DNA of 64,000 nt, taken from positions 15,190,001-15,254,000 of the forward strand of contig JAKSXM010000014.1 of NCBI GenBank assembly GCA_022575985.1, read 5' to 3'. Below, one piece after another: positions 24,149 to 34,836 of the stretch. The notes beneath the pieces are model-generated. The model saw only the letters and a program-made list of their open reading frames with translations. It did no database searches and was not told where the DNA came from. The position numbers were made by a program, and so were the translations under genes. How positions within the stretch are numbered: position 1 is the stretch's first letter; every line of letters starts with the position of its first letter. This DNA comes from Anagrus nilaparvatae (Eukaryota; Arthropoda; Insecta; Hymenoptera; Mymaridae).

Positions 24149-24279
24149 ACGCACCTCAAGTAAAACTTAGAATAGGCTCATCAGTGGACCCAAGCAACAT
24201 AAAGGAAGGTGATGATGTTTACTTTGAATGCCGTGTTAGGTCCAATCCCAGGAATTTTACGCTCGCTTGGTATCACGAG
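24149..24279 (+). CDS. Sidestep-like receptor, exon 4 (first half of an Ig domain)
   Basis: Phase 1 entry after TTACAG (split codon TAC, Tyr) and phase 0 exit before GTTAGT. It encodes YAPQVKLRIGSSVDPSNIKE and then DDVYFECRVRSNPRNFTLAW, which carries the first Ig Cys and the core Trp; YAPxVxL is the usual start of this domain in sidestep proteins. An N-glycosylation sequon (NFT) precedes the Trp. The partner half is the exon at 25857. Confidence 0.88.
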
Positions 24280-25856
24280 GTTAGTTATTATTACAATATA
24301 ATATAATACGTTTACTCTATTTTTTAAGAAAAAAGTAGAGTGTCTGAAAGCAACTGTAGATCTATGTATAGAATATTATGCACGTACAACTAGCTAAAGG
24401 CTATATTAAATTAAAAGTCCTTCTAGCTATGTGCTCTTTATATTTACTACCGCTAATAAATGATATGCATGAATACATGAGAAGCATTTTAAATAATCGA
24501 CTGTACTGCTAGAGCTAAACGTGTTATGGGTATATTATTTTTTTAAATTATATAATCTTTTCTTTTCTCCTTTTTGTTAAAAATAAACGAATGGGCATAC
24601 ACGGTCCTAAAAGAAAAAATAAGCCCTGAGAGCGGCGATGCGGAAAGACGAAAACGTTAAAAGCTTTTTGCTAAAGTATATAAAGAAATTCTAGGATAGT
24701 TAAGCTTCTCAAGGCGGATCATGCCGCCTGTTTATATACATGCAGTATACACGCAGTATACACGTATATACACCCTAATGCCAGATCTCGTTTGGACTGA
24801 ATTTTGCCGTTTTTCCTATTACCTATACTATCTTATAAAGAAACGCTGAGTTTGCAATACATTTAACTTTTTTTTTCTACTTTTTTCTACTTTTTTCTAC
24901 TTTTTTAAACTACATTTACACAATTTTTTTTATTCCTTTTTACTTTTTCTTCATCATCATATTTGCGTCAACATAATGATATATATAATAAAAAAATAAC
25001 ACGTGTAATTCAATATAAAGATGTAATTTAATATTTAAAGCGCTGTTAACGAGATTTATTTTATAGCTTATGTTCTCAAAGTAAATAAATAAAAGGAGAT
25101 TAAATTTTATTTCAACGATGACTTTAAACAGTTTGAACCGATCAAAATTTAATTTTAAAATTTCATTATTTTTCAAAAATATTTACACGGGCATGGATTT
25201 AGGATCTTTTGACGACTTTAGATATGTATCCCTATAAAAATTTTACTGCTTTCTTTTACTTATAACAGTTTAAACTTATTATATCCTAAAAAGTTTATAC
25301 AGCTGACTTATTTTTAGTCCTAATATTAAACTTATCCTGAAAATAAGTCTCTAAATTTAAATATTCCAAGTCCTTAAAATCGAATAATTCCAAGCCCGTT
25401 TGTGTTGGCGACTTTTTTTTAGATAATGCTCCTATGAATATGTTCTATGTTAAAAAAATTTACTTGTGGCAAACGTTTTTTGATATCTATAGACGAATTA
25501 ATAGCACAATTTTCAAACGTATTTGTTAGAGAAATTTAGTATTTTAAGCGCAAAGAACCCACAAGTGAAATATTTTGTGCGATTCGATCAGTTGCATGAA
25601 AGTAGTTCGTAAATTTTTGAATTTATTAAATTTCTATGTTATTCGAGCCTTAATACCAATTTCTTAGGACGACTTTATTGTTCATAAATTTTCGATTGAT
25701 AAAATCTAATTATTTAAAAATAGAATTTTCATGCTTGGGTTTCTTCTAAAATACAATTATTAATATTGGAGAGTTTAATTAATGAATTTAAATTTAAGCA
25801 AAAGCAATTAATAGGAAAAGCAATTTGATAAATAAATATAACTTTATTTTCTAAAG
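24280..25856. other. Intron of the sidestep-like gene
   Basis: Donor GTTAGT and acceptor CTAAAG, phase 0. A short CTACTTTTTT tandem repeat is present at 24877-24906. Otherwise nothing recognised. Confidence 0.8.
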
Positions 25857-26016
25857 GGTAAACAACTTCGCCAGAATGCCAATCCAAGTATAAGATTGAC
25901 CGATCAATCTCTCGTCCTCCATGGAATAACCCGAGAAGCATCTGGGAACTACAGCTGTGTGGCTACAAACGACGAAGGTCGTAATAAATCTAATTTTATA
26001 AATTTAAAAATTTTAT
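25857..26016 (+). CDS. Sidestep-like receptor, exon 5 (second half of the Ig domain)
   Basis: Phase 0 entry and phase 1 exit before GTGAGT. GKQLRQNANPSIRLTDQSLV leads into GITREASGNYSCVATNDEGR, which contains the F-strand Cys of the Ig domain and a CVATNxEG motif typical of I-set domains. A sequon (NYS) overlaps the motif. The segment ends NLKIL plus the split Tyr codon. Confidence 0.9.
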
Positions 26017-26087
26017 GTGAGTTGAAAGTTGGTAATATAATTAGTTTAAGAGATAAAAGAAAAATAATTAAATATTATGTTTCATAG

Positions 26088-26441
26088 ATGCTCCAATTTG
26101 TAAAAGTTTGAGTTACATAGATGTAAGGAACGAGACTAATTATAAAAAGAACAATAGCGTTAGTTACGACGTTAATGATCACGGATACAATATCACAAGA
26201 CAACGCGTTATTAATCTCGCATGCAAAGTTGATGCGAATCCAAAAAATATATCATTTCACTGGAGTTTTAACACTACTAAAGATAATGATGTTATTTTAA
26301 CAAAATACACGACTGATGGTACATTTAGTAAATTAAAACATATTTTTAAAAACGACGAAGATTATGGAACTTTTGTTTGTTGGGCTAGTAATATTGTTGG
26401 TCAGTCGAAATTGCCGTGCCTTTATCATATGATTCCTCCAG
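26088..26441 (+). CDS. Sidestep-like receptor, exon 6 (complete Ig domain)
   Basis: A 118-residue Ig domain held on one exon, phase 1 at both ends. It starts YAPICKSLSYIDVRNE. The first Cys is in VINLACKVDANPKNISFHWS, with the core Trp at its end. The second is in EDYGTFVCWASNIVGQSKLP, a clear DxGxxxCxASN F-strand motif. CxVDANPxxxxFxW is characteristic of the last Ig domain in sidestep and related receptors. An additional Cys near the start (YAPIC) and one in LPCLYHMI may pair. The split end codon is GTA, Val. Confidence 0.9.
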
Positions 26442-27108
26442 GTACATAATTAATCATTTTGTTGAATATTTATTTTTAACTGCTAAACTTTTAACTCGAA
26501 ACTTCTGCCGCCTCTGTTTATATATTATATACAAACGATCTTATGAAATTTTAAATTAATTGCTTTAATTATATTTTGCTTGATTAAAATTTTATATAAC
26601 TTATGCTTTTCATGAAAAAACTTTTTACTCAAAAAATTATCTTCAATTTGTTGCTTTAATTAATTAATATCTTATTGATTAAAAGAAAAATTTTATATAT
26701 ATTTATAAAACGTAGTAGTATAATCCACTAGTAGTAGTAGTCTTCCATTCGATTAAAACCAATTAGTAACTCAATTCACTTATGAACCACAATTTAATTT
26801 TCAATCGGTCTTTTAATTTTCCCCTTCGCAATTTTTTTTTTTTTTTTTTTAAACAATAAGAATTTATTTTAAGCAAATGAAAATTGAAAAAGATTCTTTT
26901 TTTATTATAATATATTAAAATTAAATTAAAAAAGTAATTAGAATAATTAATAAATTTATTCAGTAGTTCGAATATTACGATTTTATTCGTACTTCTTAGG
27001 ATAGAAAAAATACATTAAAAGTTTGAATAATTCATAATTACTTTTTTTTTTGTACATTGAAAATTGAATTTAAATAGAAATTTTTATTTTTTACTTATTG
27101 ATCAACAG
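26442..27108. other. Intron of the sidestep-like gene
   Basis: Donor GTACAT and acceptor CAACAG, phase 1. AT-rich, with a 20-base T run near 26830 and nothing else recognised. Confidence 0.8.
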
Positions 27109-27375
27109 TAAGACCACTGCCATTACAAAATTGCACAGCAAACAATCAAAGTGGTACGTGGATAAGGATATCTTGCATCGAAAGTTTTGATGGCGGATCA
27201 CCACAAAAATTTCTCGCTGTAGCCGATGAACAACGATGGGAATCGATTGTCCCTTATTGGGAAATTGAAATCCATAAACCAACTACTATCTCACTTTATG
27301 CGGTCAATAGAAAAGGCTTGAGTGAACCTATTATTATGGAGGGTATTCCATTTAAAGATATGGCCAAATATACGA
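27109..27375 (+). CDS. Sidestep-like receptor, exon 7 (fibronectin-III-like domain)
   Basis: Phase 1 entry and exit (GTAAGT donor). It encodes 89 residues beginning VRPLPLQNCTANNQSGTWIR, then ISCIESFDGGSPQKFLAV, and closing ISLYAVNRKGLSEPIIMEG. The PLPxxNCTxxNQ start, the GYDGGxPQxF-type loop and the YAxNxKGxSEP end are the usual pattern of the membrane-proximal FN3 domain of sidestep proteins. The two Cys probably form the domain's disulfide. Confidence 0.9.
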
Positions 27376-28101
27376 GTAAGTAAAATAATAATAATAACTA
27401 TAGGAAAATTTATTTTACTTCGATTCTTTTTTCATACCTTCGTCTTTTGTAATTCGAAATTTATACGTTTACATTCATTATGTTTTTTTTTCTCTCCATT
27501 TTATTCATGCAGATGACGAGAGACGACTGAAAAGCTTATTGCTTTTTTATTTCTCGATGGATTTTTATTTATTCTAAAGATTTATAAATATACAAGCCAT
27601 TATTCTATTTTATTTCATTTTTTAAAAAAGCTTTTGACTCAATAAGTATACATAATGTTGTGATATATTAGACTGTCAATTATTTCAAAAGCCTCATTAT
27701 TTTACTGTTCTTATGGATCCAAATTTATCAAACTAATAATACTACAAATCTAAAAATCTTCTGAATCTTACCTCGGAAAAACATTTTCAAATGGACACAG
27801 CATTTCTAAACAAACCTGAGGATAAATATTACCAAAGCTACCACAAAAAAAAATTGTTAAGATATTGCAATAAATTGAATGAATCCAATATTATAGAGAA
27901 GCTGGCTCTCTCACAAGCAGTGTACAATCGCAACCATTTTTTGAAATTAAAATATTTGGCCATGAATTTTTTTTTCATTTTTTTGTTAAAAAATACATTT
28001 AAAACTTGAACTTTTTCATGGAAACATTATTATAAATATGGCCAAATGTCTCAGTTTCAAAAAAAGGCTATGATACACCCAGCAATCATGAAAGAGCCAC
28101 C

Positions 28102-29287
28102 TTAAGGTGGCAGATCGTACCCGCGGGAAGAAAAAATCGATTTTTTGTTTTTAGTTTTTTTGGGTTCGAAAACATCTTAAGAATATGGAAAAAAAATTTT
28201 ATTGATATCTTGAATAATAAGGAAGTTATAGAAGATTAAGCGAGACACCGCGAAAGGCGTAAGATACAGTATTCTAAACTTTAAACGCGTTTTTCTCGAA
28301 ACAACGTTTTTTGATTTGTGTACACGATAACTCAAAAAATAATTAAGATGTCTTCCTAATTTTTTGGCTAACTTTTAACATACAATTATCTTCTGGATCT
28401 ATGGAATGATTTTTCCAAAATATGTCCCAATTTTTTTTTCTTCAAAAAAACATGTGAAAAAAATTAAATAATTTTCACAATTTTCCATTTTCCGAAATTT
28501 GAATCCATCAATCCAGAAGATAATTGTATTTTAAAAGTGTAGCCAAAAAATTAGGAAGATATCTTAATTATTTTTTGAGTTATCGTGTACACAATGAAAA
28601 GTCAGGCCTCAGTTTGAGCACCTGTACTCGGCGCTATTTTGGAAAAATAAAAAAAATTTTTTTAAAAATGTTTAGCAACTTATAATCTAATAAAGTGAAA
28701 AGAGCCTCGGTAGCTCTGTGGTTAGGGCGTTGGACTTCGGACCTGAAGGTTCGCGGTTCGATTCCCGGCTATATCAACATCCAGTTTTTTTCTTTGTGAA
28801 ATATTCTTGATGTTCTTCTACCGTGGGTTCTAGGATTGAGGCATCCACCTAATGTTAAAAAAAAAAATTAACATTATGTGGATAACGCGGTCCGAAGTGC
28901 TTCCAGGGCACTATAAGCCGGCGTGGGGTTCGGGAGAAGTCGCGTACCTCCTGGACCATAGGTTCAACGCTCATACCAGCTACACTGACACTCAAACAAT
29001 TATACAACACTTCACTAACAATTGTCAAAAGGCGCTTTCACATCCTCAACCCATTAAAATAGATAAAGAGAAAATTAAAATAGTGCAGGGTGTGATAGCA
29101 TGGGCAGTTGTTGGTGACCTCTGTCACAACATCCGTATGGAAGTTTAAGATGGAGGTTAAACAAATACCAATACCAATAATCTAATAAAGTGCCAATTTT
29201 GAAAAAATTGTCTCAATTATTTCTACCCGAAAACCTAACCAGAAAAAGACACCTTTTTTTTCTCTTGGGTAAGACCTGCCACCTTAA
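28102..29287. mobile_element. piggyBac-like non-autonomous element with TTAA duplication
   Basis: TTAA at 28102-28105 and 29284-29287 bracket terminal inverted repeats. The left TIR is GGTGGCAGATCGTACCC (28106-28122). The right is GGGTAAGACCTGCCACC (29267-29283), 15 of 17 matching. Between them is a second inverted repeat (about 28311-28400 and 28500-28600, around GAGTTATCGTGTACAC). No transposase is present. A 479-bp SINE lies inside, so the original element was about 0.7 kb. Confidence 0.8.
28698..29176 (+). mobile_element. tRNA-derived SINE, copy 2, with target-site duplication
   Basis: Bracketed by a perfect 16-bp direct repeat ATAATCTAATAAAGTG (28682-28697 and 29177-29192). The head is tRNA-like: GGTAGCTCTGTGGTTAGGGC (A box region), an anticodon-like TTGGACTTCGGACC, and B box GGTTCGATTCCC. 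The body shares AGGATTGAGGCATCC and TACCTCCTGGACCATAGGTT with the copy at 11911. It ends in a short ACCAAT tandem tail. A 98-codon open frame in the body is not a recognisable protein. Confidence 0.85.
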
Positions 29288-29659
29288 ATCCACAATGTAT
29301 TCTTTACATCATTACAGCGCTATAAAAATATTGCTTGAATTTTCAAAAATATACTTAAGCAACTAATGGTAACTTTTCCTAGTTATTAGCCAAAAATATT
29401 CTTTGCCTAGGACGTGGAGAAGCGCATTACACATACCACTCAGCATTTGGGCTAAATAAATACGTGGGACTCTACCTTACCTTGTAATACCTACTAAAAC
29501 TCCATTCCCTTTCTACCGTAAAGAAGTCCTCCCAGCCAGAACCGTTTATCACATTACTTCAGATATCGTATTTTTCCAGTTGGAATTTCCCAGAAAAGAA
29601 TTTTTTGTAAATTGTTTATAAGGTTAATAGGTGTTACCCTATTTTCCAGCCCTATTGGA

Positions 29660-29760
29660 CACCGGATTTGGATTCAGCGACCCAAAAAACATATAGTAGA
29701 GCAAATCTCATCCTGTCAACAGATTTAGACCCCAAACCCACATTTTGATTGGAATATAGT
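29660..29760 (+). repeat. Single copy of the left-edge repeat family
   Basis: GCGACCCAAAAAACATATAG followed by TAGAGCAAATCT matches about 371-402 in the tandem array at the window edge, with similar flanking text (CCAAACCC, ATTTTG). Confidence 0.65.
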
Positions 29761-30296
29761 CATTAACTTGATAATTAATTTTTTTGGTATTTTTAATCTG
29801 GAGAATTTAAGGCCTGATAATAAAAAATTATTAAATAATTTTCACAGGGGCCTAATTAAGACTATTATAAGAATAAAAAACTATCAAAAATGGAACATTT
29901 TAGAAATAATTTATTTATTTCAACGTTTCGAAAGAATACTTGTTTCTCTAAATAATATAATAATTTTTGACAAATTTTTGATCGATCTCATCGATATACT
30001 TGAACATTTAGGAGACTTCATAAAAAATCATATAAAATCAATTGTGTCGTGAAAAATCTTCATGCTTTTGTAATAGTAACGTTTTTTTTTTTTGTAAAGT
30101 TTTTTAAACATTTTTTTTTTTTGAAGATACAGTTTTTTTTATGCCGAAAATTTTTATTGTATCAAAATAAAGTTCAACCTATAAGAATACTGATATTTTT
30201 TCCCTTTTTTTGCCACAAGCCGCATTTCTGTAGCTATCGATGGCTTCGCAAGATGCAATGACAAAACAAACAAACAGATTTTTGATATTATATATA

Positions 30297-30704
30297 CGCT
30301 GTAAAAAATAACTCCTGTGATTTTACGACAAAATTAGTAAATTTACGAAAATTTAGTAAATTTTCGAAAAAATTAACAATTTTTCGACAAAAATCGGAAA
30401 TTTACTAATATTTGTAAATTTGCGAATAGATAGTAAATTTACGATTTATTTTTTCGTAAATTTTCGACAAAATCGTAAATATACAACTAAGTCGTAATTT
30501 TACGATTTTCGTCGAAAAATTGAGAATTTTAATCGAAAATTTGCGATAAACAGTTGTGAAATTACAATACATATTTTTGCGCCTAAAAACGCATAGTAAT
30601 GTCGACATTACCCTTTTTTTACGTAATTAAAGACATTTTTTATTCTAAATTTTCGTAAATTTACTAATTTTGTCGTAAAATCACAGGAGTTATTTTTTAC
30701 AGTA
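30297..30704. mobile_element. Palindromic MITE with CTGTAAAAAATAACTC ends (TA-flanked)
   Basis: TA-CGCTGTAAAAAATAACTCC on the left mirrors GGAGTTATTTTTTACAGTA-TA on the right. The match continues for at least 55 bases through TGTGATTTTACGACAAAATT. The interior consists almost wholly of short units such as AAATTTACGA and TTTCGACAAAA in both orientations. The ends resemble those of the element at 49162. Confidence 0.85.
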
Positions 30705-31780
30705 TATATTAGCTGCCTTCAACTTGCACCGGCACCCACCAAGGGGGCTGAATTTTTTTGAAGGAGTGTTGTTTTCGGTTACTCGATGTTTTATATACTA
30801 AATTTTTGTTTAACCCGAAGTATTATCTGAAATTTAACAAATCATAAAAACCTGTATCCCTTCGAATTAAATTTGTTGGAATAGAAATTTTATTTTGACT
30901 AACAAACATTAAAATATGAATTAAAAAACCCAATTTTTATTTTGAGAAATACTTTTAACTTTGACTGCATCTGGTGGATTTGCTAGAAAATTTAGGTAGA
31001 AAATACTTTTGAATTATTTAAAAACATTTGCGAACAATAAAATGTCCATAGTTTTAAGTTATTTACAAATTTGCGATATTTTTTAAAAAATAAAAAATGC
31101 AAATTTATCTGAAAAATTATGTTTTTGACGCTAATAACTTTGTTTGCAATCAATCTAATTCTTATATATTATAGTCTATTTTAATTCTTCTTTTTTTTTA
31201 TCGCAAACTGCATGCATGCAGCTATCAACGGTTTCAAATGATGCTATGACACACACAAAAACTTATAGTTTAAGTTTATAATTATGTATAGGATATAAGT
31301 TTTACTTTCTGCAAATAATTAAACTAATAAAGAAAAATTTTTTTAAAATTGGTAGCCACGCTCAAAAAATTATTTTAAAAAACATAATCACTTAGCTTAA
31401 ATTTTTATGATTGCCTTTTTTAAAATTGCCTTTTTTTCAGCGTAAGCATAAAAAAAACTTTATTGAAATACATAAAAAATCATTTCTTTATTAAAAAAAA
31501 AAAACTTCTAATAAGATAGAATACTATTAAACCTTCTATAAAGCCTGTAATTTAACCTACCTTTTTAAAAATTTATTCTTTTATGTCTAAGCTTCAAAAC
31601 AACGGGCTGAAGATTTCGTACTTTTAATTTTGTCAATTTTTATTGTCAACTTTTTTAATTATTTATGCAATTTATTTTAAATGATAAACTATATTAAAAA
31701 TATATTGGATAGAAGCTCAGACGACTGATTACTTTTTACAAGAAATAAATTTTAAAGAGAATTTTAGTTTATCATTAACA
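30705..31780. other. AT-rich intron remainder
   Basis: No gene or defined repeat seen. A short GC-richer block at 30715-30750 is unassigned. Confidence 0.4.
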
Positions 31781-31916
31781 TATTTATTTTTCTACTTTTT
31801 GATTAAATATTCTTTGTAATTTAATATCTTCTTTCTTAAAAAAAAATATAATTTTCTCTTACAATTACTAACAAAGTAATAACACAGAAAATAAAGAGTC
31901 GTTTTTTTTGTTACAG

Positions 31917-32159
31917 GGGAAACTAATTTTTCTCTCGATATATCACCAATCTTAATAGCTCTTGGAGGTACAGCAACCGGATTAGGACTTCTCGTGACTG
32001 GTGTATTGATGGCATTGTGGAGAAAACATGCGGCTTCAACGCCTTCCAAACCAAAACCACTTCAGCAATTAAATATTGACCCTTTTGCGGTTAAAGGTGA
32101 AGAGGAGGACGGAAATCCTGATCTAATACCTGTAACAGCATTGACCAATAATTGTACAG
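31917..32159 (+). CDS. Sidestep-like receptor, exon 8 (transmembrane helix and start of tail)
   Basis: Phase 1 at both ends. After RETNFSLDISP comes a single hydrophobic helix ILIALGGTATGLGLLVTGVL followed by MALWRKH, so the chain crosses the membrane once with the positive side inward. The tail runs STPSKPKPLQQLNIDPFAVK, then an acidic stretch GEEEDGNPDLIP. A Gly-rich helix of this kind followed by a short tail with NxDP is common in the family. The donor GTAGAT is weaker than the others but restores phase with the next exon. Confidence 0.85.
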
Positions 32160-32771
32160 GTAGATTATTTACACATCGTTACGAAATATTATGTGCATAA
32201 TAAATTAATCATTTTTATCTTAAATTACAAATATTATTTTTAAAACACTGAAACAACAAGAGCTATAATATTATTTTCAGTTAAATTAAAGATAAATAAT
32301 CATATTTTCTAATGCAAATATTAATAATAATTACATCCAGCTAGTTTTGTTTCAAGATTTTTATTAACAAAATATTAAATAAATACTAAGGTATTTAACT
32401 TCCAAGAAACAAGATTCATAATACACGTAAATAAATAGATTCATTTTTATAAGACGCTTTAAATAATATAACGAATAGACTGCGTAAAACTATTTTTCTT
32501 TATATTTTCCTATTATTATATAAAAAAAATAAAATATTAAGCTTAAAGATGGGTATTTTTTTAAAAATCTTATACGAAATTCACTGATGTAAATGAAAAA
32601 CCAGAGAACTTTTTCTTACACTTCTAATAAGGATTGTTATAAAAACTCTTACTGGGGCACATTCACTGTGCTTCTTGTGCTTTATAGTGCACTTATAATT
32701 TTACGTAAATAATGATTGTTCTGTAAAATCAAATTATACCGGTAAAATACAAAAATTGCTATTTTTTCCAG

Positions 32772-32884
32772 GGAGGAAACTCTTGTTACATGGATCTCTA
32801 CCAAGAAGATCGCATTATAGAGAAGATGATCAAACGCACGAAAGTTTTATGCAAGACTTAAACTATCCACGGGCAACTCCAAAT
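32772..32884 (+). CDS. Sidestep-like receptor, exon 9 (cytoplasmic tail)
   Basis: Phase 1 entry after TTTCCAG, reading GRKLLLHGSLPRRSHYREDD and then QTHESFMQDLNYPRATPN. The donor placed at 32884 (AAT|GTAGCG) is a poor consensus, but it gives phase 0, which is what the next exon requires. If it is not used, the frame runs on to a stop near 32950 and would make an alternative C terminus. The tail is basic at its start and then acidic, with no kinase or other domain. Confidence 0.6.
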
Positions 32885-32918
32885 GTAGCGTATTCCTATA
32901 TTCATATATATACACTAA

Positions 32919-32983
32919 ACACTGTAAAAAAACTGCACCCGACTTTATAGTAAAATCGGGGGCGGTTTTTTTATTCGTGTTTT
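32919..32983. repeat. Small hairpin with CACTGTAAAAAAACTG end
   Basis: AACACTGTAAAAAAACTGCA..CCGA pairs imperfectly with TCGG..GGCGGTTTTTTTATTCG, with an AT-rich loop. It lies in the last intron just after exon 9 and has ends like the larger CACTG MITEs, so it is probably a miniature derivative. Confidence 0.55.
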
Positions 32984-33040
32984 TGAAAAGTTCATTTTAC
33001 AAAACTATTATAAATTATTTTTTTTTGTTTTTTTTTACAG

Positions 33041-33118
33041 ACATACTATAGCTTACAAAGGCCACAACGTTATCCAGAAAATCTTAGGCAAACGGCCGTC
33101 CATGAAAGTTGTATTTAA
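33041..33118 (+). CDS. Sidestep-like receptor, last exon
   Basis: Acceptor TTTTACAG; phase 0; reads TYYSLQRPQRYPENLRQTAV then HESCI and a TAA stop. Summing all ten exons from the first complete codon gives exactly 633 codons including the stop, which supports the phase assignments. The tail has Tyr residues (TYYSL) that could be signalling sites, an inference only. One other frame would also be open, but it needs a donor not seen. Confidence 0.6.
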   Translation, partial: TYYSLQRPQRYPENLRQTAVHESCI

Positions 33119-33271
33119 ATTTGTTTTTATACATAAAATATAAATTTGTTTTGTATATCGATTGTTTTATACTCAGATTTTATGTGATGATGGTGAAGTA
33201 AAGATAAAAAAATATATATAATTCTTTACTATGTCAAATAGACTGATGTGATGTTTTTTGTATATATTGTA

Positions 33272-33277
33272 AATAAA
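33272..33277 (+). promoter_or_regulatory. Poly(A) signal of the sidestep-like gene
   Basis: AATAAA about 155 bases after the stop codon, in an AT-rich 3' UTR. Confidence 0.6.
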
Positions 33278-33978
33278 TAATTTTTAAAAATTTATATTCT
33301 TTTAATTTTCTTACCTTTTTACACACAAAATATAACAATTTATTGCCTAAAACGATGTTAAATTTCCTGTCCACGCATTTTTTTTGGAAAATAAAAGTGA
33401 TATCTTGCATCAACTATGAAAACTTTGTGAGTTATAAGATCCCCAATATCTATAGCCAGGAGCTTATGACCCGCAATTTCCGATGGGTTCACAAGCGTGC
33501 ACAAATAAATAACGAAAAATCCCCGTCTCCATTTCTTTGCTCTTGAAAGACTACGTCATGAATCACTGTCCACAAGACCATGTCAGATTCTTAACAGAAA
33601 AAATAAAAAAAACTCTACGTGCACTTCAAAACCCCAGACTGAAACTCTCTGTTTAAGGTATAATATATAACTTCAGACTGGATGAGCAGTCTAGGCATCA
33701 TTTAAAAATTTACTAAAATCTACTAGGACAGGTGCTTCTCTGAATAACACTCAAAAATGGTATATTTCGCATTATCCTCCTTAACTACACAATCTTTGGA
33801 TTCTACTTTTTCCTATAAAAGACTCTTTATAAAGTACCAATGACCTGCTAAAAATTAACCTGTTACTTAGGGTGCAAACAAAAGCCCTTTTGCGTGACTC
33901 CATGCTGTCGTAAAGTACTTTCCGGTTCTACGCAAGCTGATTGATCGCCACCACCTGAATCACCGACCCAGATACTAT

Positions 33979-34204
33979 TTAGTAAGAACTAATGATCCTG
34001 ATACTCATCTTTTCACAGATAAAGATCAAATTCCGATCTATAAAGTAATTCTTGAGCACATTAACTAGGTACCTCAGAATCAGAAAAATCTGCTTCTGGG
34101 AGTGAAGCATGTCGTCCCACCCAGCCAATCGTACAATAGCCTTCAAGAAAGCCATGCTTTTTCTTGGAGAGACCTCTGCTCTCATTTAAAGCTTGTTGCA
34201 GCAT
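33979..34204 (-). pseudogene. Possible decayed LINE reverse transcriptase fragment
   Basis: On the minus strand one frame reads LQQALNESRGLSKKKHGFLE then GYCTI, resembling the L..AL...xLSxxQxGFRxGRST region of LINE RTs. The overlapping next frame reads ILRYLVNVLKNYFIDRNLIF, resembling the xPxYLxxxLxxYLxDRxL block that follows it. The order of the two is right for an RT, with a frameshift between them. No catalytic YxDD region was found. Weak but consistent. Confidence 0.4.
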
Positions 34205-34309
34205 ACTCTAAATTAATTTTTCAGTGGTATTTAACATACACATTAGTCTGGAGATCCCAGGACTCCTTTGTCCGTACTTATATAAGTGTCGAGTGAGCGA
34301 CTTTGTAAA

Positions 34310-34830
34310 ATACGTTCCGTATGGAATATTAACTGTAATAATAAAAATAATAACTACAAGGTAACATAACGAATAGGATACCCAAGACTTACTTCTGGTT
34401 TAGATGGGCATGATAGTGGGGTAAGTATGTGCTTCATGCAAAAAAAACTAAAATTAAAACGAAAAATTCTCGCACAGCTTTGCATTAGATTACCTAGCAA
34501 GCATTACTAAGTTGTAACATTGTTACTGCTCCAATTAATTTCCATATATAAGTATTAGGAGTCAGGAATTAGGTCAAAGTAGAGTTTACATTGAAAGGCA
34601 AAAAAAGGGAAGAAAAGATCTTATATATAAAAATATTATTATCATTCAATTTAGTCTGGTTATATAAAGAAATTTAGATACAATCATCTAACATTTTGGG
34701 CTAGAGAATTTATTTAATATTTTTATTGAACCTTTTGGGCTATAAAAATGTAAAATGATTATAACTTGTATAAAAATAATTGATAATCAAGCCTTTTTGG
34801 CGATTAAACTAAAATTTATTGATTCTATTC
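34310..34830. other. AT-rich intergenic stretch
   Basis: Nothing supportable seen. Confidence 0.4.
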
Positions 34831-34836
34831 ATTAAT

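Larger units (their letters stand above)
27376..31916. other. Intron of the sidestep-like gene
   Basis: Donor GTAAGT and acceptor GTTACAG, phase 1. It contains a TTAA-flanked DNA element carrying a SINE, and a TA-flanked palindromic MITE. It also holds a copy of the left-edge repeat near 29660-29760. The rest is AT-rich. Confidence 0.8.

Noticed and set aside
28706..28775. Working tRNA gene (Arg-like anticodon loop)
   Set aside because: Anticodon stem has mismatches, no acceptor stem pairing is visible, and it is the head of a SINE with a target duplication.
28852..29148. 98-codon frame with no obvious frame breaks
   Set aside because: Lies in the body of the SINE between its target duplications; matching sequence in the other SINE copy is not open.
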